Assembly (NCBI RefSeq): GCF_002953215.1
Contig: NZ_CP026378.1
Location: 1,160,540 to 1,224,539, forward strand
Origin: Mixta calida
GTDB taxonomy: Bacteria; Pseudomonadota; Gammaproteobacteria; Enterobacterales; Enterobacteriaceae
Direction of reading: 5' to 3'
Length of the DNA stretch: 64,000 bases
Below, piece by piece: positions 48,258 through 58,005 of the stretch. The first letter of the stretch is position 1, and every line of letters starts with the position of its first letter. The position numbers and the translations under genes are program-made. Below the pieces are notes generated by a model, which saw nothing but the letters and a program-made list of their open reading frames with translations, made no database searches and was not told the origin of the DNA.

Positions 48258-49412
48258 CTAAAACGATTTTCTGTAGTCACGAAAAAAAGCGATGAGTTCT
48301 TCCGCATAGAGCTCAGGTTCTTCCATGGCGGCAAAATGACCGCCGCGAGGCATGTCTCTCCAGCGACAGATATTGTAATTTTTTTCTGCCCAGCTTCGCG
48401 GCGGCGGCAGAACATCGGCAGGGAAACAGGCTATGCCTGTTGGCACCTCGCTTTTTTGCAGCGGGGGAAGCGAATGGAGGTTTTCATAATAGATATTGTT
48501 GGACATTGCTGGCGAGCCGGTGAACCAGTACAACGAAATATTGGTCAGGATGTCATCCCTGCTGAAGCGGCTGAACAGGGCTTCATCGCAACCGCTCCAC
48601 GACCCGAATTTTTCAACTATCCATGCGGCAAGGCCGGCTGGCGAATCATTAAGCCCGAAGGCCAGGGTACGAGGTTTGGTGGCTTGTATGGACATATAGC
48701 CACCTTCCTGGCTGATCCATCGAATCGCCGAGCGGCGATATGCCTGTTCTTCTTCCGTCAGCGTTTCCGGTTCCGCATGCGCCATCAAATCTCTTACGAT
48801 GCCGATATCCGTAAGATGTATTGCGGTAAGGCGCTCAGGGTAGAATGCTGCCAGGTAACGGGTTACGCCTGAACCCAGGTCGCCGCCAGCGGCATAAAAT
48901 TTTTCGTATCCGAGGATGTCTGTCATAAGCGTTAGCCACAGGCTGGCTACCTGGGCGTTATTGAGCCCTTCAGGCTGCGGACAGGAAGAAAAACCAAATC
49001 CTGGAATAGAGGGAACGATAACATCAAAAGCCTCTTCCGGGCTCCCGCCGAAGCGGGCTGGATCGGTTAACCGCGGGATAATCCTTTGATAACGTATAAA
49101 TGAGTCAGGCCAGCCATGCGTAAGAATCAGGGGAACAGGCGAGGGGCCTTTTCCTCGCATGTGAATAAAATGGATAGGGTACCCATCTACTTCGCTACGG
49201 TAATGAGCAAAACGATTTAATTCGGCTTCCTGCTTACGCCAGTTAAATGCTTCTCGCCAGTATTCCACTAGCGGCTTCATAAAATTTACCGGTGTGCCTT
49301 TCCCCCAGGTTTCTTCAACTGGCCAGCAAGGCCACCGGGTATTTTTAAGCCTGAGGTTGAGATCATCAAGCTGTGATTGCGGAATATCAATCGTAAAGCG
49401 CTCTATAGCCAT
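48258..49412 (-). CDS. Epoxide hydrolase (EHN-domain alpha/beta hydrolase)
   Basis: A 384-aa enzyme started at the ATG ending at 49412 (GGAGA about seven bases upstream); an ATG one codon earlier is possible. The N-terminal EHN domain (about 1-95, with FTIDIPQSQLDDLNLRLKNT) precedes the alpha/beta hydrolase core. The core has HGWP at about 99-102, nucleophile D178 in GGDLGSG, and catalytic histidine about H359 in GGHFAAMEEPE. It opens epoxides to diols by an ester intermediate. It follows a GlxA-type regulator in the same direction and sits where E. coli has yajO. Base composition looks lower in GC than neighbours, suggesting acquisition. Confidence 0.9.
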   Translation of the reverse strand: MAIERFTIDIPQSQLDDLNLRLKNTRWPCWPVEETWGKGTPVNFMKPLVEYWREAFNWRKQEAELNRFAHYRSEVDGYPIHFIHMRGKGPSPVPLILTHGWPDSFIRYQRIIPRLTDPARFGGSPEEAFDVIVPSIPGFGFSSCPQPEGLNNAQVASLWLTLMTDILGYEKFYAAGGDLGSGVTRYLAAFYPERLTAIHLTDIGIVRDLMAHAEPETLTEEEQAYRRSAIRWISQEGGYMSIQATKPRTLAFGLNDSPAGLAAWIVEKFGSWSGCDEALFSRFSRDDILTNISLYWFTGSPAMSNNIYYENLHSLPPLQKSEVPTGIACFPADVLPPPRSWAEKNYNICRWRDMPRGGHFAAMEEPELYAEELIAFFRDYRKSF

Positions 49413-49521
49413 CATTATTCTCCTGCCGCCGATTTCAGCACGCCGTGAAAGGGAATATTGCTGCATTGTCAGTTCAGCTTAAGCGCGCCGAAAAATAAGA
49501 GCAGGACATTCTGGCATCATT

Positions 49522-50502
49522 TCAGGACAACTTTTCCGCGCCGAAGCGTTGGCGGTACTCGGAAGGCGTTAATTTCAGTCCACGCTCAAAGGCGCGGCGC
49601 ATCTTCAGCACATTTTTGAAACCGGTTATGGTCGCTACCTGCTCTATTCTTAACGGGCTTTGTTCAAGCAGCGCTCTTGCCGCATCCAGTCGCGCAGCCT
49701 CAACATACTTTGCCGGGGTGGTGCCGGTTTCGCGGGTAAATACGCGGACGAAATTGCGCGGGCTCATCGAAACTCGACTGGCAAGAGAATCAATCGTCAG
49801 ATTTTCAGCAAGGTTTTCCAGTATCCAGACCTGAAGATCGCGCACGGGCCCAGGCTGAACGGCCTGATTAACCACATACCGGCTAAATTGTGATTGCCCT
49901 CCGGGACGCTTCAGGAACATAACCATATCCTGAGCAACGCTACGTGCATGCTGAAAGCCGTAATCTTCTTCAATCAGAGCCAGCGTAAGATCGAATCCCG
50001 CGCTAACGCCTGCCGAGGTCCATATTTTACCGTCACGGGTATAAATAGAATCCTCATCCACCTTTACGTTGGGAAAACCGGTTTTAAGTACATCCAGAAG
50101 CTGCCAATGCGTGGTTGCCTTGCGCCCGTCCAGCAATCCACTTTCAGCCAGTAGCAATGAACCACCGCATATGGATACCACCCGACGCGCATAAGGCTCA
50201 GCTTGCCTGAGCCAGTTTGCTATCAGACGACGTTCATCCTTATCCATACCCCGACCGGTCACAATTATCGTGTCCCAACCCGCGTTTACGCTGAGATCGG
50301 AAAGGTAATGATTAACCGAGAGGCGAATGCCTGAAAAGCCTTTTACCGCCGTGTTGCTTTTACCCGCCGTTATGCTCACCTGGTAGGCTTCTCCGCCGCC
50401 TGTAAACCGACCGGTGCGGCTGGCATGCGATAAAATTTCAGCAATCCCCGCGGCCTCAAACAGCATGCCGCCTTCAGGAATAATAATAAGAACTTTTATC
50501 AT
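49522..50502 (-). CDS. GlxA-type AraC-family regulator (DJ-1/PfpI sensor plus HTH)
   Basis: A 326-aa regulator if started at the ATG ending at 50502 (MIKVLIIIPEGG); an ATG seven codons upstream (50523) is also open and neither has a good ribosome site. The N-terminal half is a DJ-1/PfpI domain with VSICGGSLLLAESGLLDGR. The C-terminal 100 residues are two AraC helix-turn-helix motifs: LTIDSLASRVSMSPRNFVRVFTRETGTTP and RIEQVATITGFKNVLKMRRAFERG. It sits 109 bases upstream of the epoxide hydrolase in the same direction and is probably its activator. The ligand is unknown. Confidence 0.88.
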   Translation of the reverse strand: MIKVLIIIPEGGMLFEAAGIAEILSHASRTGRFTGGGEAYQVSITAGKSNTAVKGFSGIRLSVNHYLSDLSVNAGWDTIIVTGRGMDKDERRLIANWLRQAEPYARRVVSICGGSLLLAESGLLDGRKATTHWQLLDVLKTGFPNVKVDEDSIYTRDGKIWTSAGVSAGFDLTLALIEEDYGFQHARSVAQDMVMFLKRPGGQSQFSRYVVNQAVQPGPVRDLQVWILENLAENLTIDSLASRVSMSPRNFVRVFTRETGTTPAKYVEAARLDAARALLEQSPLRIEQVATITGFKNVLKMRRAFERGLKLTPSEYRQRFGAEKLS

Positions 50503-50523
50503 GAGAATTTCGTCATGAGACAT

Positions 50524-50938
50524 TCGAGGGCCATTCAGAACGCCTATTATACTCGGAAACGGTATCCATTATCGTCAGCGCGAGATGGTTGCATGCTGAA
50601 GAGAGTTGCTTCTGCGCCCGTACTGGCTTTACCAAAAGGAAGGCGCGTGGGAGAGAGCAGGGACGCTTCGCGTCTGAAACGCCGGCTGGCTTATTGCGAC
50701 TCCGATGCTTCGTAGGGCAGCATGCTTGTCATGCGCAGGCGGAGAGCGAAGAGGGATGTGGTAGCAATACAGGAAAGGGCCGACGCGTGGCGTGCGAATA
50801 AAAGGCTGCAAAAAACAAAGCCAGGCATAACGCCTGGCTTTTTACTGTGTTGCGGCTGTTCGCTTTTAGCTAACTGGCGGCTGAGCATTTGCAGCGCCAG
50901 TCAGCATAGCGGCGAAGTGACGCGTACCGGACAGGCGA
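50524..50938. other. Intergenic region between GlxA-type gene and dxs
   Basis: About 415 bases with no credible coding frame. The left 290 bases have no recognised feature apart from the regulator's promoter region. The right part holds the dxs terminator and the final 90 bases before the dxs stop. The segment 50690-50760 (TTCGTAGGGCAGCATGC and GGAGAGCGAAGAGGG) looks like the kind of sequence that recurs between genes, but a genome-wide comparison would be needed. Confidence 0.5.
50811..50846 (-). terminator. Rho-independent terminator of the xseB-ispA-dxs operon
   Basis: AGCCAGGC/GCCTGGCT stem with a five-base loop. On the minus strand it is followed by TTTGTTTTTT; on the plus strand by T4. 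It lies about 95 bases past the dxs stop. Confidence 0.8.
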
Positions 50939-52804
50939 TTACTGCGCCAGCCAGCGCTCGATCTGCTGCTGAATGCCGACGGCGTCAAGCTGGTAGTCAT
51001 GACGGATCTCTTCCTGGGTGCCCTGCGGGATAAACTCATCCGGCAGGCCGAGATTCAGCACCGGCGCCAGCACGCGCTTCGCCATCAGCAGCTCGTTAAC
51101 GCCGCTGCCAGCGCCGCCTTTAATCGCGCCTTCTTCCAGCGTCACCAGCGCTTCATGGCTGGCTGCCATCTCCAGCACCAGCGACTCATCCAGCGGCTTC
51201 ACGAAACGCATATCCACCAGCGTGGCGTTCAGCGCTTCCGCCGCCGCCCGCGCTTCCGGCAGCAGCGTGCCGAAGTTCAGGATCGCCAGCTTTTCGCCCT
51301 GACGTTTCACCACGCCTTTGCCCAGCGGCAGCGAGGCCAGCGGTTCCAGCGTTGCTCCGGTGCCGGTGCCGCGCGGATAGCGCACCGCGCTCGGACCGTC
51401 CTGATAGTGATAGCCGGTGTAGAGCATCTGGCGGCATTCGTTTTCGTCGCTGGGCGTCATGATCACCATGCCCGGAATGCAGCGCAGGAAAGCGAGGTCG
51501 AAGGCGCCCTGATGGGTTTGCCCGTCGGCGCCGACGATGCCGCCGCGATCGATAGCGAACAGCACCGGCAACTGCTGAATAGCGACGTCATGGATCAGCT
51601 GATCGTAGGCGCGCTGCAGGAAAGTGGAGTAGATCGCCACTACCGGCTTGTAGCCGCCGATCGCCAGCCCGGCGGCGAAGGTAACCGCATGCTGTTCGGC
51701 GATGGCAACGTCGAAATATTGTCCCGGATACTGGCGTGAAAAGCCGACCATGCCGGAGCCTTCACGCATCGCTGGCGTCACCGCCATCAGCTTATCGTCG
51801 CCCGCGGCGGTTTCACACAGCCAGTTGCCGAAGATAGTGGAGTAGCTCGGCAGGCCGCCCGCGCTTTTCGGCAGCGCGCCGCTGGCGGGATCGAACTTCG
51901 GCACCGCATGCCAGGCGATCGGATCGTTTTCCGCCGGCGCATAGCCTTTGCCCTTTTTCGTCATGATATGCAGGAACTGCGGACCTTTCAGGTCGCGCAT
52001 GTTGCTCAGCGTATGCACCAGCGTCAGCACGTCGTGTCCGTCCACCGGACCGATATAGTTAAAGCCCAGCTCCTCGAACAGCGTGCCCGGCACCACCATG
52101 CCTTTCAGGTGCTCTTCAGTGCGACGCACCAGCTCTTTAATCGGCGGCAGGCCGGTCAGCACTTTTTTGCCGCCCTCGCGCAGACGCGCATAGGTTTTGC
52201 CGGAGAGGATCTGCGCCAGACGATTGTTCAGCGCGCCGACGTTTTCTGAAATCGACATTTCATTGTCATTCAGGATCACCAGCAGGTCGGCCTTGATATC
52301 CCCGGCGTGGTTCATCGCCTCGAACGCCATGCCGGCGGTGATCGCGCCGTCGCCGATAATGCAGGCGGTGCGGCGGCCTTTGCCCTCTTTGCCGGCGGCG
52401 ACCGCCATACCGAGGCCCGCGCTGATAGAAGTAGAGGAGTGGCCGACGCTCAGCACGTCATACTCGCTCTCGGCGCGCCACGGGAAGGGGTGCAGGCCGC
52501 CTTTCTGCCGGATAGTGCCGATGCGATCGCGGCGGCCGGTCAGAATTTTATGCGGGTAGGCCTGATGACCCACGTCCCAGACCAGATGGTCGAACGGGGT
52601 GTTATAGACATAGTGTAGTGCTACGGTCAGTTCAACCACGCCGAGGCCGGAGGCAAAATGACCGCTGGAGCGGCTTACGCTGTCCAGAAGGTACTGACGC
52701 AGCTCATCACACAGCGCGGGCAGTTTCTCTTTTGGCAGTTGACGTAGTTCTTGCACGGAATCGGCAAGCGCCAGCGTCGGGTATTTTGCAGTATCAAAAC
52801 TCAT
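50939..52804 (-). CDS. dxs: 1-deoxy-D-xylulose-5-phosphate synthase
   Basis: A 621-aa thiamin-diphosphate enzyme, first step of the MEP isoprenoid pathway (pyruvate + glyceraldehyde-3-phosphate). It has [13 protein letters not shown], the ThDP/Mg motif [18 protein letters not shown], and the pyrimidine-domain [15 protein letters not shown] with the catalytic glutamate, plus [19 protein letters not shown] start at the ATG ending at 52804, which gives almost the E. coli length (620). It is last in xseB-ispA-dxs and needs ThDP, made with ThiL and ThiI nearby. Confidence 0.98.
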   Translation of the reverse strand: MSFDTAKYPTLALADSVQELRQLPKEKLPALCDELRQYLLDSVSRSSGHFASGLGVVELTVALHYVYNTPFDHLVWDVGHQAYPHKILTGRRDRIGTIRQKGGLHPFPWRAESEYDVLSVGHSSTSISAGLGMAVAAGKEGKGRRTACIIGDGAITAGMAFEAMNHAGDIKADLLVILNDNEMSISENVGALNNRLAQILSGKTYARLREGGKKVLTGLPPIKELVRRTEEHLKGMVVPGTLFEELGFNYIGPVDGHDVLTLVHTLSNMRDLKGPQFLHIMTKKGKGYAPAENDPIAWHAVPKFDPASGALPKSAGGLPSYSTIFGNWLCETAAGDDKLMAVTPAMREGSGMVGFSRQYPGQYFDVAIAEQHAVTFAAGLAIGGYKPVVAIYSTFLQRAYDQLIHDVAIQQLPVLFAIDRGGIVGADGQTHQGAFDLAFLRCIPGMVIMTPSDENECRQMLYTGYHYQDGPSAVRYPRGTGTGATLEPLASLPLGKGVVKRQGEKLAILNFGTLLPEARAAAEALNATLVDMRFVKPLDESLVLEMAASHEALVTLEEGAIKGGAGSGVNELLMAKRVLAPVLNLGLPDEFIPQGTQEEIRHDYQLDAVGIQQQIERWLAQ

Positions 52805-52823
52805 CAGAGACTCATCGTGGAGG

Positions 52824-53723
52824 TTATTTATCACGTTCGATTACGAAGCTTGCCAGAGCACGCAGCGTGGTCGTATCCAGGGAAAGCGCGGTCAGTTGAT
52901 CCAACGCATCCAGCGCTTCCTGATACAGCGCCTGGGCCTTCTGACGGGCGTTATCCAGCCCCATTAACGCCGGGTAGGTGCTTTTTCCCAGCTGCTGGTC
53001 GGCGCCCTGCTGTTTACCGGTGACGGCGGTGTCGCCTACCACGTCGAGGATGTCGTCCTGCACCTGGAAAGCCAGCCCAATAGCGTTCGCATAGCGGTCA
53101 AGCAGCGGCAGCGCATGACGCCCGCGTTCGCCTGCCGCCAGCGCGCCAAGCCGTACCGCAGATCGAATCAGGGCGCCGGTTTTATGACGATGAATCGCTT
53201 CCAGCGCCGTCAGGTCGATCTGCTCTCCTTCAGCCGCCAGATCCAGCGCCTGACCGCCGCACATGCCAGCCACGCCGCTGGCCTGAGCCAGCTCGGAAAT
53301 CATCGCGATGCGATCCTGCGGCTGTACGTTGCGCATCGGCGCATCGGCAAGAATGGAAAAGGCCAGCGTTTGCAACGCGTCGCCCGCCAGGATAGCGGTA
53401 TCCTCGCCAAATTTTATATGGCAGGTAGGTTGCCCACGACGCAGGCTATCATCATCCATGGCGGGAAGGTCATCATGAATTAATGAATAGGCGTGGATGC
53501 ATTCAACGGCGGCGGCGGGGGCATCAAGGCTCTCTGCATCAACGCGCAGCATATCGCCGACAACATAAACCAAAAAAGGGCGCAGTCTTTTACCGCCCAA
53601 TAATGCCCCATATTGCATAGCATTAACCAGAGGAGAACTCTGAAAGGGCAGGGGAGAAATAAAGCGCGCCAGCGCGCCGTTCACCCGTTCATGATAGTGG
53701 GCGAGTAATTGAGCGAAATCCAT
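52824..53723 (-). CDS. ispA: Farnesyl diphosphate synthase
   Basis: A 299-aa all-helical prenyltransferase that condenses isopentenyl and dimethylallyl diphosphate to farnesyl diphosphate. The first aspartate-rich motif is [14 protein letters not shown] and the second is [12 protein letters not shown]. Length matches E. coli IspA (299). It lies between xseB, whose stop it overlaps by one base, and dxs (19 bases). Confidence 0.98.
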   Translation of the reverse strand: MDFAQLLAHYHERVNGALARFISPLPFQSSPLVNAMQYGALLGGKRLRPFLVYVVGDMLRVDAESLDAPAAAVECIHAYSLIHDDLPAMDDDSLRRGQPTCHIKFGEDTAILAGDALQTLAFSILADAPMRNVQPQDRIAMISELAQASGVAGMCGGQALDLAAEGEQIDLTALEAIHRHKTGALIRSAVRLGALAAGERGRHALPLLDRYANAIGLAFQVQDDILDVVGDTAVTGKQQGADQQLGKSTYPALMGLDNARQKAQALYQEALDALDQLTALSLDTTTLRALASFVIERDK

Positions 53724-53965
53724 TATTCAGCGTCCGGCGTGAAAGGCGTCAGGGCAGCGTCTTTATCATCGTTAAGCAGGATCTGCACGCGCTGCTCCGC
53801 CTGCTGCAGCGTTTTTTGTCCTACCCTGGCCAGTTGCACGCCGCGCTCAAACTCGTTCAGCGCCTCTTCCAGCGGCAGATCGCCGCTTTCCAGACGGGTG
53901 ACTATCTGTTCCAGCTGCTGCAGGGAAGTTTCAAAACTGATCGGCTGTTCGGCTTTTTTTGGCAT
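53723..53965 (-). CDS. xseB: Exodeoxyribonuclease VII small subunit
   Basis: An 80-aa helical protein equal in length to E. coli Xse[34 protein letters not shown] is the family signature. Several copies bind each XseA large subunit to form exonuclease VII, which degrades single-stranded DNA. First gene of the operon with ispA and dxs; divergent from thiI. Confidence 0.97.
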   Translation of the reverse strand: MPKKAEQPISFETSLQQLEQIVTRLESGDLPLEEALNEFERGVQLARVGQKTLQQAEQRVQILLNDDKDAALTPFTPDAE

Positions 53966-54149
53966 AGTGATTTTTGGCTCACAGGTTTTTTATCTTATAG
54001 CAATCGGACATGGTAGCCGACTCGAAATGATTAGCAAAATAATGATAGAGCATGGCAGTAAAACAGGCAGCCCGCAGACAAAGGTGATATACTGTCGCGC
54101 CTCGGAAGCAAAGGACACTAGTTACTTTGCAATTCATTGATTTTATCAG

Positions 54150-54176
54150 TTAAGTGCTGCCTTTTTTAGCACTTAA
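54150..54176 (+). promoter_or_regulatory. Hairpin in the thiI 5' region
   Basis: TTAAGTGCT/AGCACTTAA, a perfect 9-bp stem with the loop GCCTTTTTT, ends 21 bases before the thiI ATG and could influence its translation or transcription. It is not a TPP riboswitch. Confidence 0.5.
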
Positions 54177-54197
54177 TTGTCTCAGAGCTGCGCTGTC

Positions 54198-55646
54198 ATG
54201 AAGTTTATCATTAAATTGTTTCCCGAAATCACCATCAAGAGTCAGTCGGTGCGTTTGCGCTTTATCAAAATCCTTACGGGGAATATTCGCAACGTATTAA
54301 AAGATCTTGATGAGACGCTGGCTGTCGTGCGTCACTGGGACCACATCGAAGTCCGTTCTAAAGATGAAAGCCTGCGTGAAACCTTTATTGATGAGCTGAC
54401 GCGCATTCCCGGCATTCATCATGTCCTGGCGGTGGAAGATCGCGTCTGGACCGATATGCATAATATTTTTGAACAGGCGATGGCGGTCAACCGCGAGCGG
54501 CTGGAAGGGAAAACCTTTTGCGTACGCGTGAAGCGTCGCGGGCAGCACCCGTTCAGCTCGCAGGATGTGGAGCGTTACGTCGGCGGCGGCCTGAATCAGC
54601 ATATCGCCAGCGCGCAGGTGAATCTCTCGAACCCGCAGGTCACGGTGAGTCTGGAGATCGAAAACGATCGCCTGCTGTTGGTGACCGGTCGCTATGAAGG
54701 ATTGGGCGGCTTCCCGATCGGCACGCAGGAAGATGTGTTGTCACTGATTTCCGGCGGCTTCGACTCGGGCGTTTCCAGCTATATGCTGATGCGCCGCGGC
54801 TGCCGCGTACACTACTGCTTCTTTAACCTGGGCGGCGCCGCGCATGAGATCGGCGTGCGTCAGGTGGCGCACTATCTGTGGAATCGTTTTGGCCGCTCGC
54901 ACCGCGTGCGTTTCGTCGCTATCAATTTCGAGCCGGTAGTCGCGGAGATTCTGGAAAAGGTAGACGACGGTCAGATGGGCGTGGTGTTGAAGCGCATGAT
55001 GGTGCGCGCCGCTTCGCAGATCGCCGAGCGCTACGGCGTGCAGGCGCTGGTTACCGGCGAAGCGCTGGGCCAGGTTTCCAGCCAGACGCTGACCAACCTG
55101 CGACTGATCGATAACGCCTCCGATACGCTGATTCTGCGTCCGCTGATTTCACACGACAAAGAACATATCATCAATCTGGCGCGTAAGATCGGTACGGAAG
55201 ATTTCGCCCGCACCATGCCGGAGTATTGCGGGGTGATTTCCAAAAGCCCGACGGTAAAAGCGGTGAAGGCGAAGATCGAAGCGGAAGAGGAAAACTTCGA
55301 TTTTACGGTACTGGATCGGGTAGTGCAGGAGGCGACCAATGTCGATATCCGCACGATCGCCGAGCAGACGCAGGAGGAGGTAACCGAAGTAGAAACCGTC
55401 GCCTCTTTCTCCGCCAACGATGCGCTGTTGGATATTCGTTCACTGGACGAGCAGGAAGATAAGCCGCTGAAGGTCGACGGCATTGAAGTGACCTCGCTGC
55501 CGTTTTATAAGCTCGGCACCCAGTTTGGCGACCTCGATCAGAGCAAAACCTGGCTGCTTTACTGCGATCGCGGCGTGATGAGCCGTTTGCAGGCGCTCTA
55601 CCTGCATGAGCAGGGCTTTAAGAATGTGAAGGTCTATCGCCCGTAA
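54198..55646 (+). CDS. thiI: tRNA sulfurtransferase / 4-thiouridine synthase ThiI
   Basis: A 482-aa enzyme, the E. coli length, from the ATG at 54198. N-terminal ferredoxin-like and THUMP domains (about 1-165) bind tRNA. The PP-loop [10 protein letters not shown] is at about 190-199, a resolving cysteine lies in [10 protein letters not shown] (about C344), and the C-terminal rhodanese domain has the persulfide cysteine in [10 protein letters not shown] (about C456). It makes s4U8 in tRNA and supplies sulfur for thiamin thiazole. A frame extension to 54177 crosses the leader hairpin and is not needed. Confidence 0.98.
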   Translation: MKFIIKLFPEITIKSQSVRLRFIKILTGNIRNVLKDLDETLAVVRHWDHIEVRSKDESLRETFIDELTRIPGIHHVLAVEDRVWTDMHNIFEQAMAVNRERLEGKTFCVRVKRRGQHPFSSQDVERYVGGGLNQHIASAQVNLSNPQVTVSLEIENDRLLLVTGRYEGLGGFPIGTQEDVLSLISGGFDSGVSSYMLMRRGCRVHYCFFNLGGAAHEIGVRQVAHYLWNRFGRSHRVRFVAINFEPVVAEILEKVDDGQMGVVLKRMMVRAASQIAERYGVQALVTGEALGQVSSQTLTNLRLIDNASDTLILRPLISHDKEHIINLARKIGTEDFARTMPEYCGVISKSPTVKAVKAKIEAEEENFDFTVLDRVVQEATNVDIRTIAEQTQEEVTEVETVASFSANDALLDIRSLDEQEDKPLKVDGIEVTSLPFYKLGTQFGDLDQSKTWLLYCDRGVMSRLQALYLHEQGFKNVKVYRP

Positions 55647-55658
55647 CCTGCATTAATC

Positions 55659-55685
55659 AGGCCAGCCGTCAGACTGGCCTTTTTT
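55659..55685 (+). terminator. Rho-independent terminator of thiI
   Basis: AGGCCAG/CTGGCCT stem with an eight-base loop and T6, 12 bases after thiI, between convergent thiI and yajL. Confidence 0.9.
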
Positions 55686-55708
55686 ATCCTACGCCATCGG
55701 CGTTTCGC

Positions 55709-56305
55709 TTATTCGCGATAGTCGTAAATGCCCGCCGCGAGCACCAGCTGCGAGGCGACCTCCGCTGCTTTCTCTTTTCCCACCAGCAGGTCGATAAGCT
55801 TCAGCGCAAAGTCCATCGCGGTGCCGGGCCCCTGGCTGGTCAGCAGATTAACGCGCGGGTCCCAGACCACGCGCTTTTCCACCCACTTATCTTCCGGGAT
55901 GGTCTCTTTCAGGCCGGGAAAGCCGGTCATATTGCCGATGGGAAACAGGTCGTGCGGCACCAGCACCGTGCCTGCGGCGGCGCAGATCGCCGCCACGATG
56001 CGGCCCGACAGATGAAACTGCTGCACCGCTTCCACCAGCAGCGGACTGTCGCGGAACGCTTCCGCGCCTTTCAGACCGCCCGGCAGCACGATGGCGTCAT
56101 AATCGTTGTCCGCCACGTCCACCAGCCGCGCATCCGCCAGCAGCTTCACGCCGCGCGAGCAGACAATCTGCCGATCGCCGTCGCCGTTAACGCTGGCCGT
56201 GGTCACCGTAATACCGGCGCGCACCAGCAGATCGATCACGGTCACCGCTTCGATCTCTTCAGTGCCATGTGCCAGGCAGACCAGCGCCGATACGTTCGCG
56301 CTCAT
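55709..56305 (-). CDS. yajL: Protein deglycase / chaperone YajL (DJ-1 family)
   Basis: A 198-aa DJ-1 superfamily protein. The reactive cysteine C108 lies in [16 protein letters not shown], and the paired glutamate is in HGTEEIEAV (about E16). E. coli YajL protects proteins against oxidative and glyoxal damage. Its start lies inside panE (47-base overlap), so it is translated in an operon with panE. Confidence 0.95.
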   Translation of the reverse strand: MSANVSALVCLAHGTEEIEAVTVIDLLVRAGITVTTASVNGDGDRQIVCSRGVKLLADARLVDVADNDYDAIVLPGGLKGAEAFRDSPLLVEAVQQFHLSGRIVAAICAAAGTVLVPHDLFPIGNMTGFPGLKETIPEDKWVEKRVVWDPRVNLLTSQGPGTAMDFALKLIDLLVGKEKAAEVASQLVLAAGIYDYRE

Positions 56306-57179
56306 AATTTTGCTCCTTTCGCTTAATCAGTTCGTACAGCCGGGTATTTTCAGGGACGGCAATGCCCTGCGCCCGCGCCCGTTGCAGTAAATAGCCGGTG
56401 ATATAGTCAATTTCCGTGCGGCGCTGGGCGCGCACGTCCTGCAGCATCGACGAAACATTCTGCGCGGTGCTGGAGATAACCGCATAAACATAGTCCCGCA
56501 GCTGCTGCGCGCTGGTATGCACCCCTTCGCGCGCCATCACCGTCGCGACCTCATCGCACAAACGAGTAATCTCCTCCGGCCAGGCGACCAGATCTCCGTT
56601 CAGACAGTCGTGCAGCGCGCTGAGCGGATTGATGACGCAGTTTACCGCCAGCTTTTGCCAGCAGGCGGCCAATACGTCGTTGTGCCAGGCGACATCCGGC
56701 AACGCCTGATGCAGCGTTTCCGCCAGATCGCTCTGCGCGGCGCTTTCCGGCGAACCGGGGCCGATATGGGTGATGCCGCTGGCGACATGGACAATGACCG
56801 TGCCGTCGCGTTTTGCCGCATGCGTCGTGACGCCGCGCAGCAGGGGCTGGGTTAAACCGCGCAGCTCCTCCAGCGTGCCCATGCCGTTATGCAGCAGCAG
56901 GATGGGACACTGGGCCGGCAGCAACGTTTGAATATTTTTGATGGCGCCTGAGATCTGCCAGGCCTTAAGCGTGACCAGCAGCAGATCGCTGCTACCGAGA
57001 AACAGCGGATCGTTGGCGATAAAGGTTTTATTGATCGCGGACCCCTCGGTATCGATAAGGTTAACCGAACAGTAAGGCTGAGGTACGCGTAGCCAACCCT
57101 GAACCTCATGTCCCTGTCGATCGAGCGCGGCCAGCCAAAGCTGACCCAGCGCGCCGCATCCGAGCACCGTAATTTTCAT
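56259..57179 (-). CDS. panE: 2-dehydropantoate 2-reductase
   Basis: A 306-aa NADPH enzyme that makes pantoate for pantothenate and coenzyme A. The N-terminal Rossmann motif is [13 protein letters not shown] (about 7-19), catalytic lysine in [17 protein letters not shown] (about 170-186), and the acid/base residues lie in the helical C-terminal half. Length is near E. coli PanE (303). It overlaps yajL. Confidence 0.96.
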   Translation of the reverse strand: MKITVLGCGALGQLWLAALDRQGHEVQGWLRVPQPYCSVNLIDTEGSAINKTFIANDPLFLGSSDLLLVTLKAWQISGAIKNIQTLLPAQCPILLLHNGMGTLEELRGLTQPLLRGVTTHAAKRDGTVIVHVASGITHIGPGSPESAAQSDLAETLHQALPDVAWHNDVLAACWQKLAVNCVINPLSALHDCLNGDLVAWPEEITRLCDEVATVMAREGVHTSAQQLRDYVYAVISSTAQNVSSMLQDVRAQRRTEIDYITGYLLQRARAQGIAVPENTRLYELIKRKEQNYERERIGAGLPGTWH

Positions 57180-57299
57180 GCGTCCTCCCGCGGGCGCTTA
57201 CCGGCGAGTTAATTGAGTATAGCTGTGCATATGGGCTGTTTTCTTTGCCGTACACAAGCAGGTATTATGCATGTCACGTTGGAGTCTGGAGAAAAAATT

Positions 57300-57791
57300 A
57301 TGCCATCTTTCGATATCGTTTCTGAAATCGACATGCAGGAAGTGCGAAACGCCGTTGAAAACGCCAACCGCGAACTTTCAACCCGCTTCGATTTTCGCAA
57401 CGTTAGCGCCAGCATCGAGCTGAATGAAAAAGCGCAAACCATCAAAGTGACCACCGAGTCCGATTTTCAGGTGAAGCAGCTGGTGGATATCCTGCGGGAA
57501 AAACTACTCAAGCGCGGCATTGAAGGCGCGGCGCTGGACGTGCCGGAGCAGATTGAACATAGCGGGAAAAACTGGAGCCTCGATCTCAAGATGAAGCAGG
57601 GCATTGAGGCCGATATGGCGAAAAAAATCGTCAAGCTGATTAAAGAGAGCAAAATCAAGGTGCAGCCGCAGATTCAGGGCGAAGAGGTGCGCGTGAACGG
57701 CAAATCGCGCGACGATCTGCAAAGCGCCATTGCGCTGATTCGCGGCGGCAACCTGGGGCAGCCGTTCCAGTTTAAAAACTTCCGCGATTAA
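57300..57791 (+). CDS. yajQ: UPF0234 nucleotide-binding protein YajQ
   Basis: A 163-aa protein of exactly the E. coli length. It begins [20 protein letters not shown], has TRFDFRN and ends [15 protein letters not shown]. It has two ferredoxin-like (RNP-type) domains. Members bind nucleic acids or cyclic di-GMP (shown for YajQ in Xanthomonas and Pseudomonas), which links it to the c-di-GMP gene earlier in the window only by theme. The frame extension to 57213 has no ribosome site. Confidence 0.96.
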   Translation: MPSFDIVSEIDMQEVRNAVENANRELSTRFDFRNVSASIELNEKAQTIKVTTESDFQVKQLVDILREKLLKRGIEGAALDVPEQIEHSGKNWSLDLKMKQGIEADMAKKIVKLIKESKIKVQPQIQGEEVRVNGKSRDDLQSAIALIRGGNLGQPFQFKNFRD

Positions 57792-57809
57792 TTCCCGCCG
57801 CGGCGGAAT

Positions 57810-57977
57810 GCGGCCTTCAGACTGCACTGAAACTTAAGGCGCAGGAAGACCAGGCCGGGGAGTAAAGCGTCCCACGCCAGGGATGGCGCGGGCCGAGCCG
57901 TCAGGGATGACGTTTTTGCGTCTTTACGATCGGACTGGTCTTCCTGCGCGGGAGCCATGTCCTTGTCTGAAGGCTGC
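57810..57977. repeat. Nested inverted repeat with two GGGA hairpins between yajQ and yajR
   Basis: Two pairs of arms are nested: 57810-57822 with 57965-57977 (12 of 13 bases pair) and 57839-57853 with 57935-57949 (15 of 15 pair), separated by equal gaps of 16 and 15 bases. Inside are two small hairpins with the same GGGA loop: CGCCA-GGGA-TGGCG (57875-57888) and CGTCA-GGGA-TGACG (57899-57912), the second followed by T5. A third weak pair GTAAAG/CTTTAC joins 57862 to 57927. No gene lies in the 210-base gap. It looks like a palindromic mobile repeat or a structured RNA. Confidence 0.8.
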
Positions 57978-58005
57978 ACCGTGCGGCGCTGGCGATATAT
58001 GACCC

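Noticed and set aside
48066-48872. 268-codon plus frame across the pgpA end and the epoxide hydrolase
   Set aside because: It is an antisense shadow; the minus-strand hydrolase has all catalytic motifs and a ribosome site.
50589-50801. 70-codon plus frame upstream of dxs
   Set aside because: Low-complexity arginine/cysteine-rich translation, no ribosome site, and no promoter.
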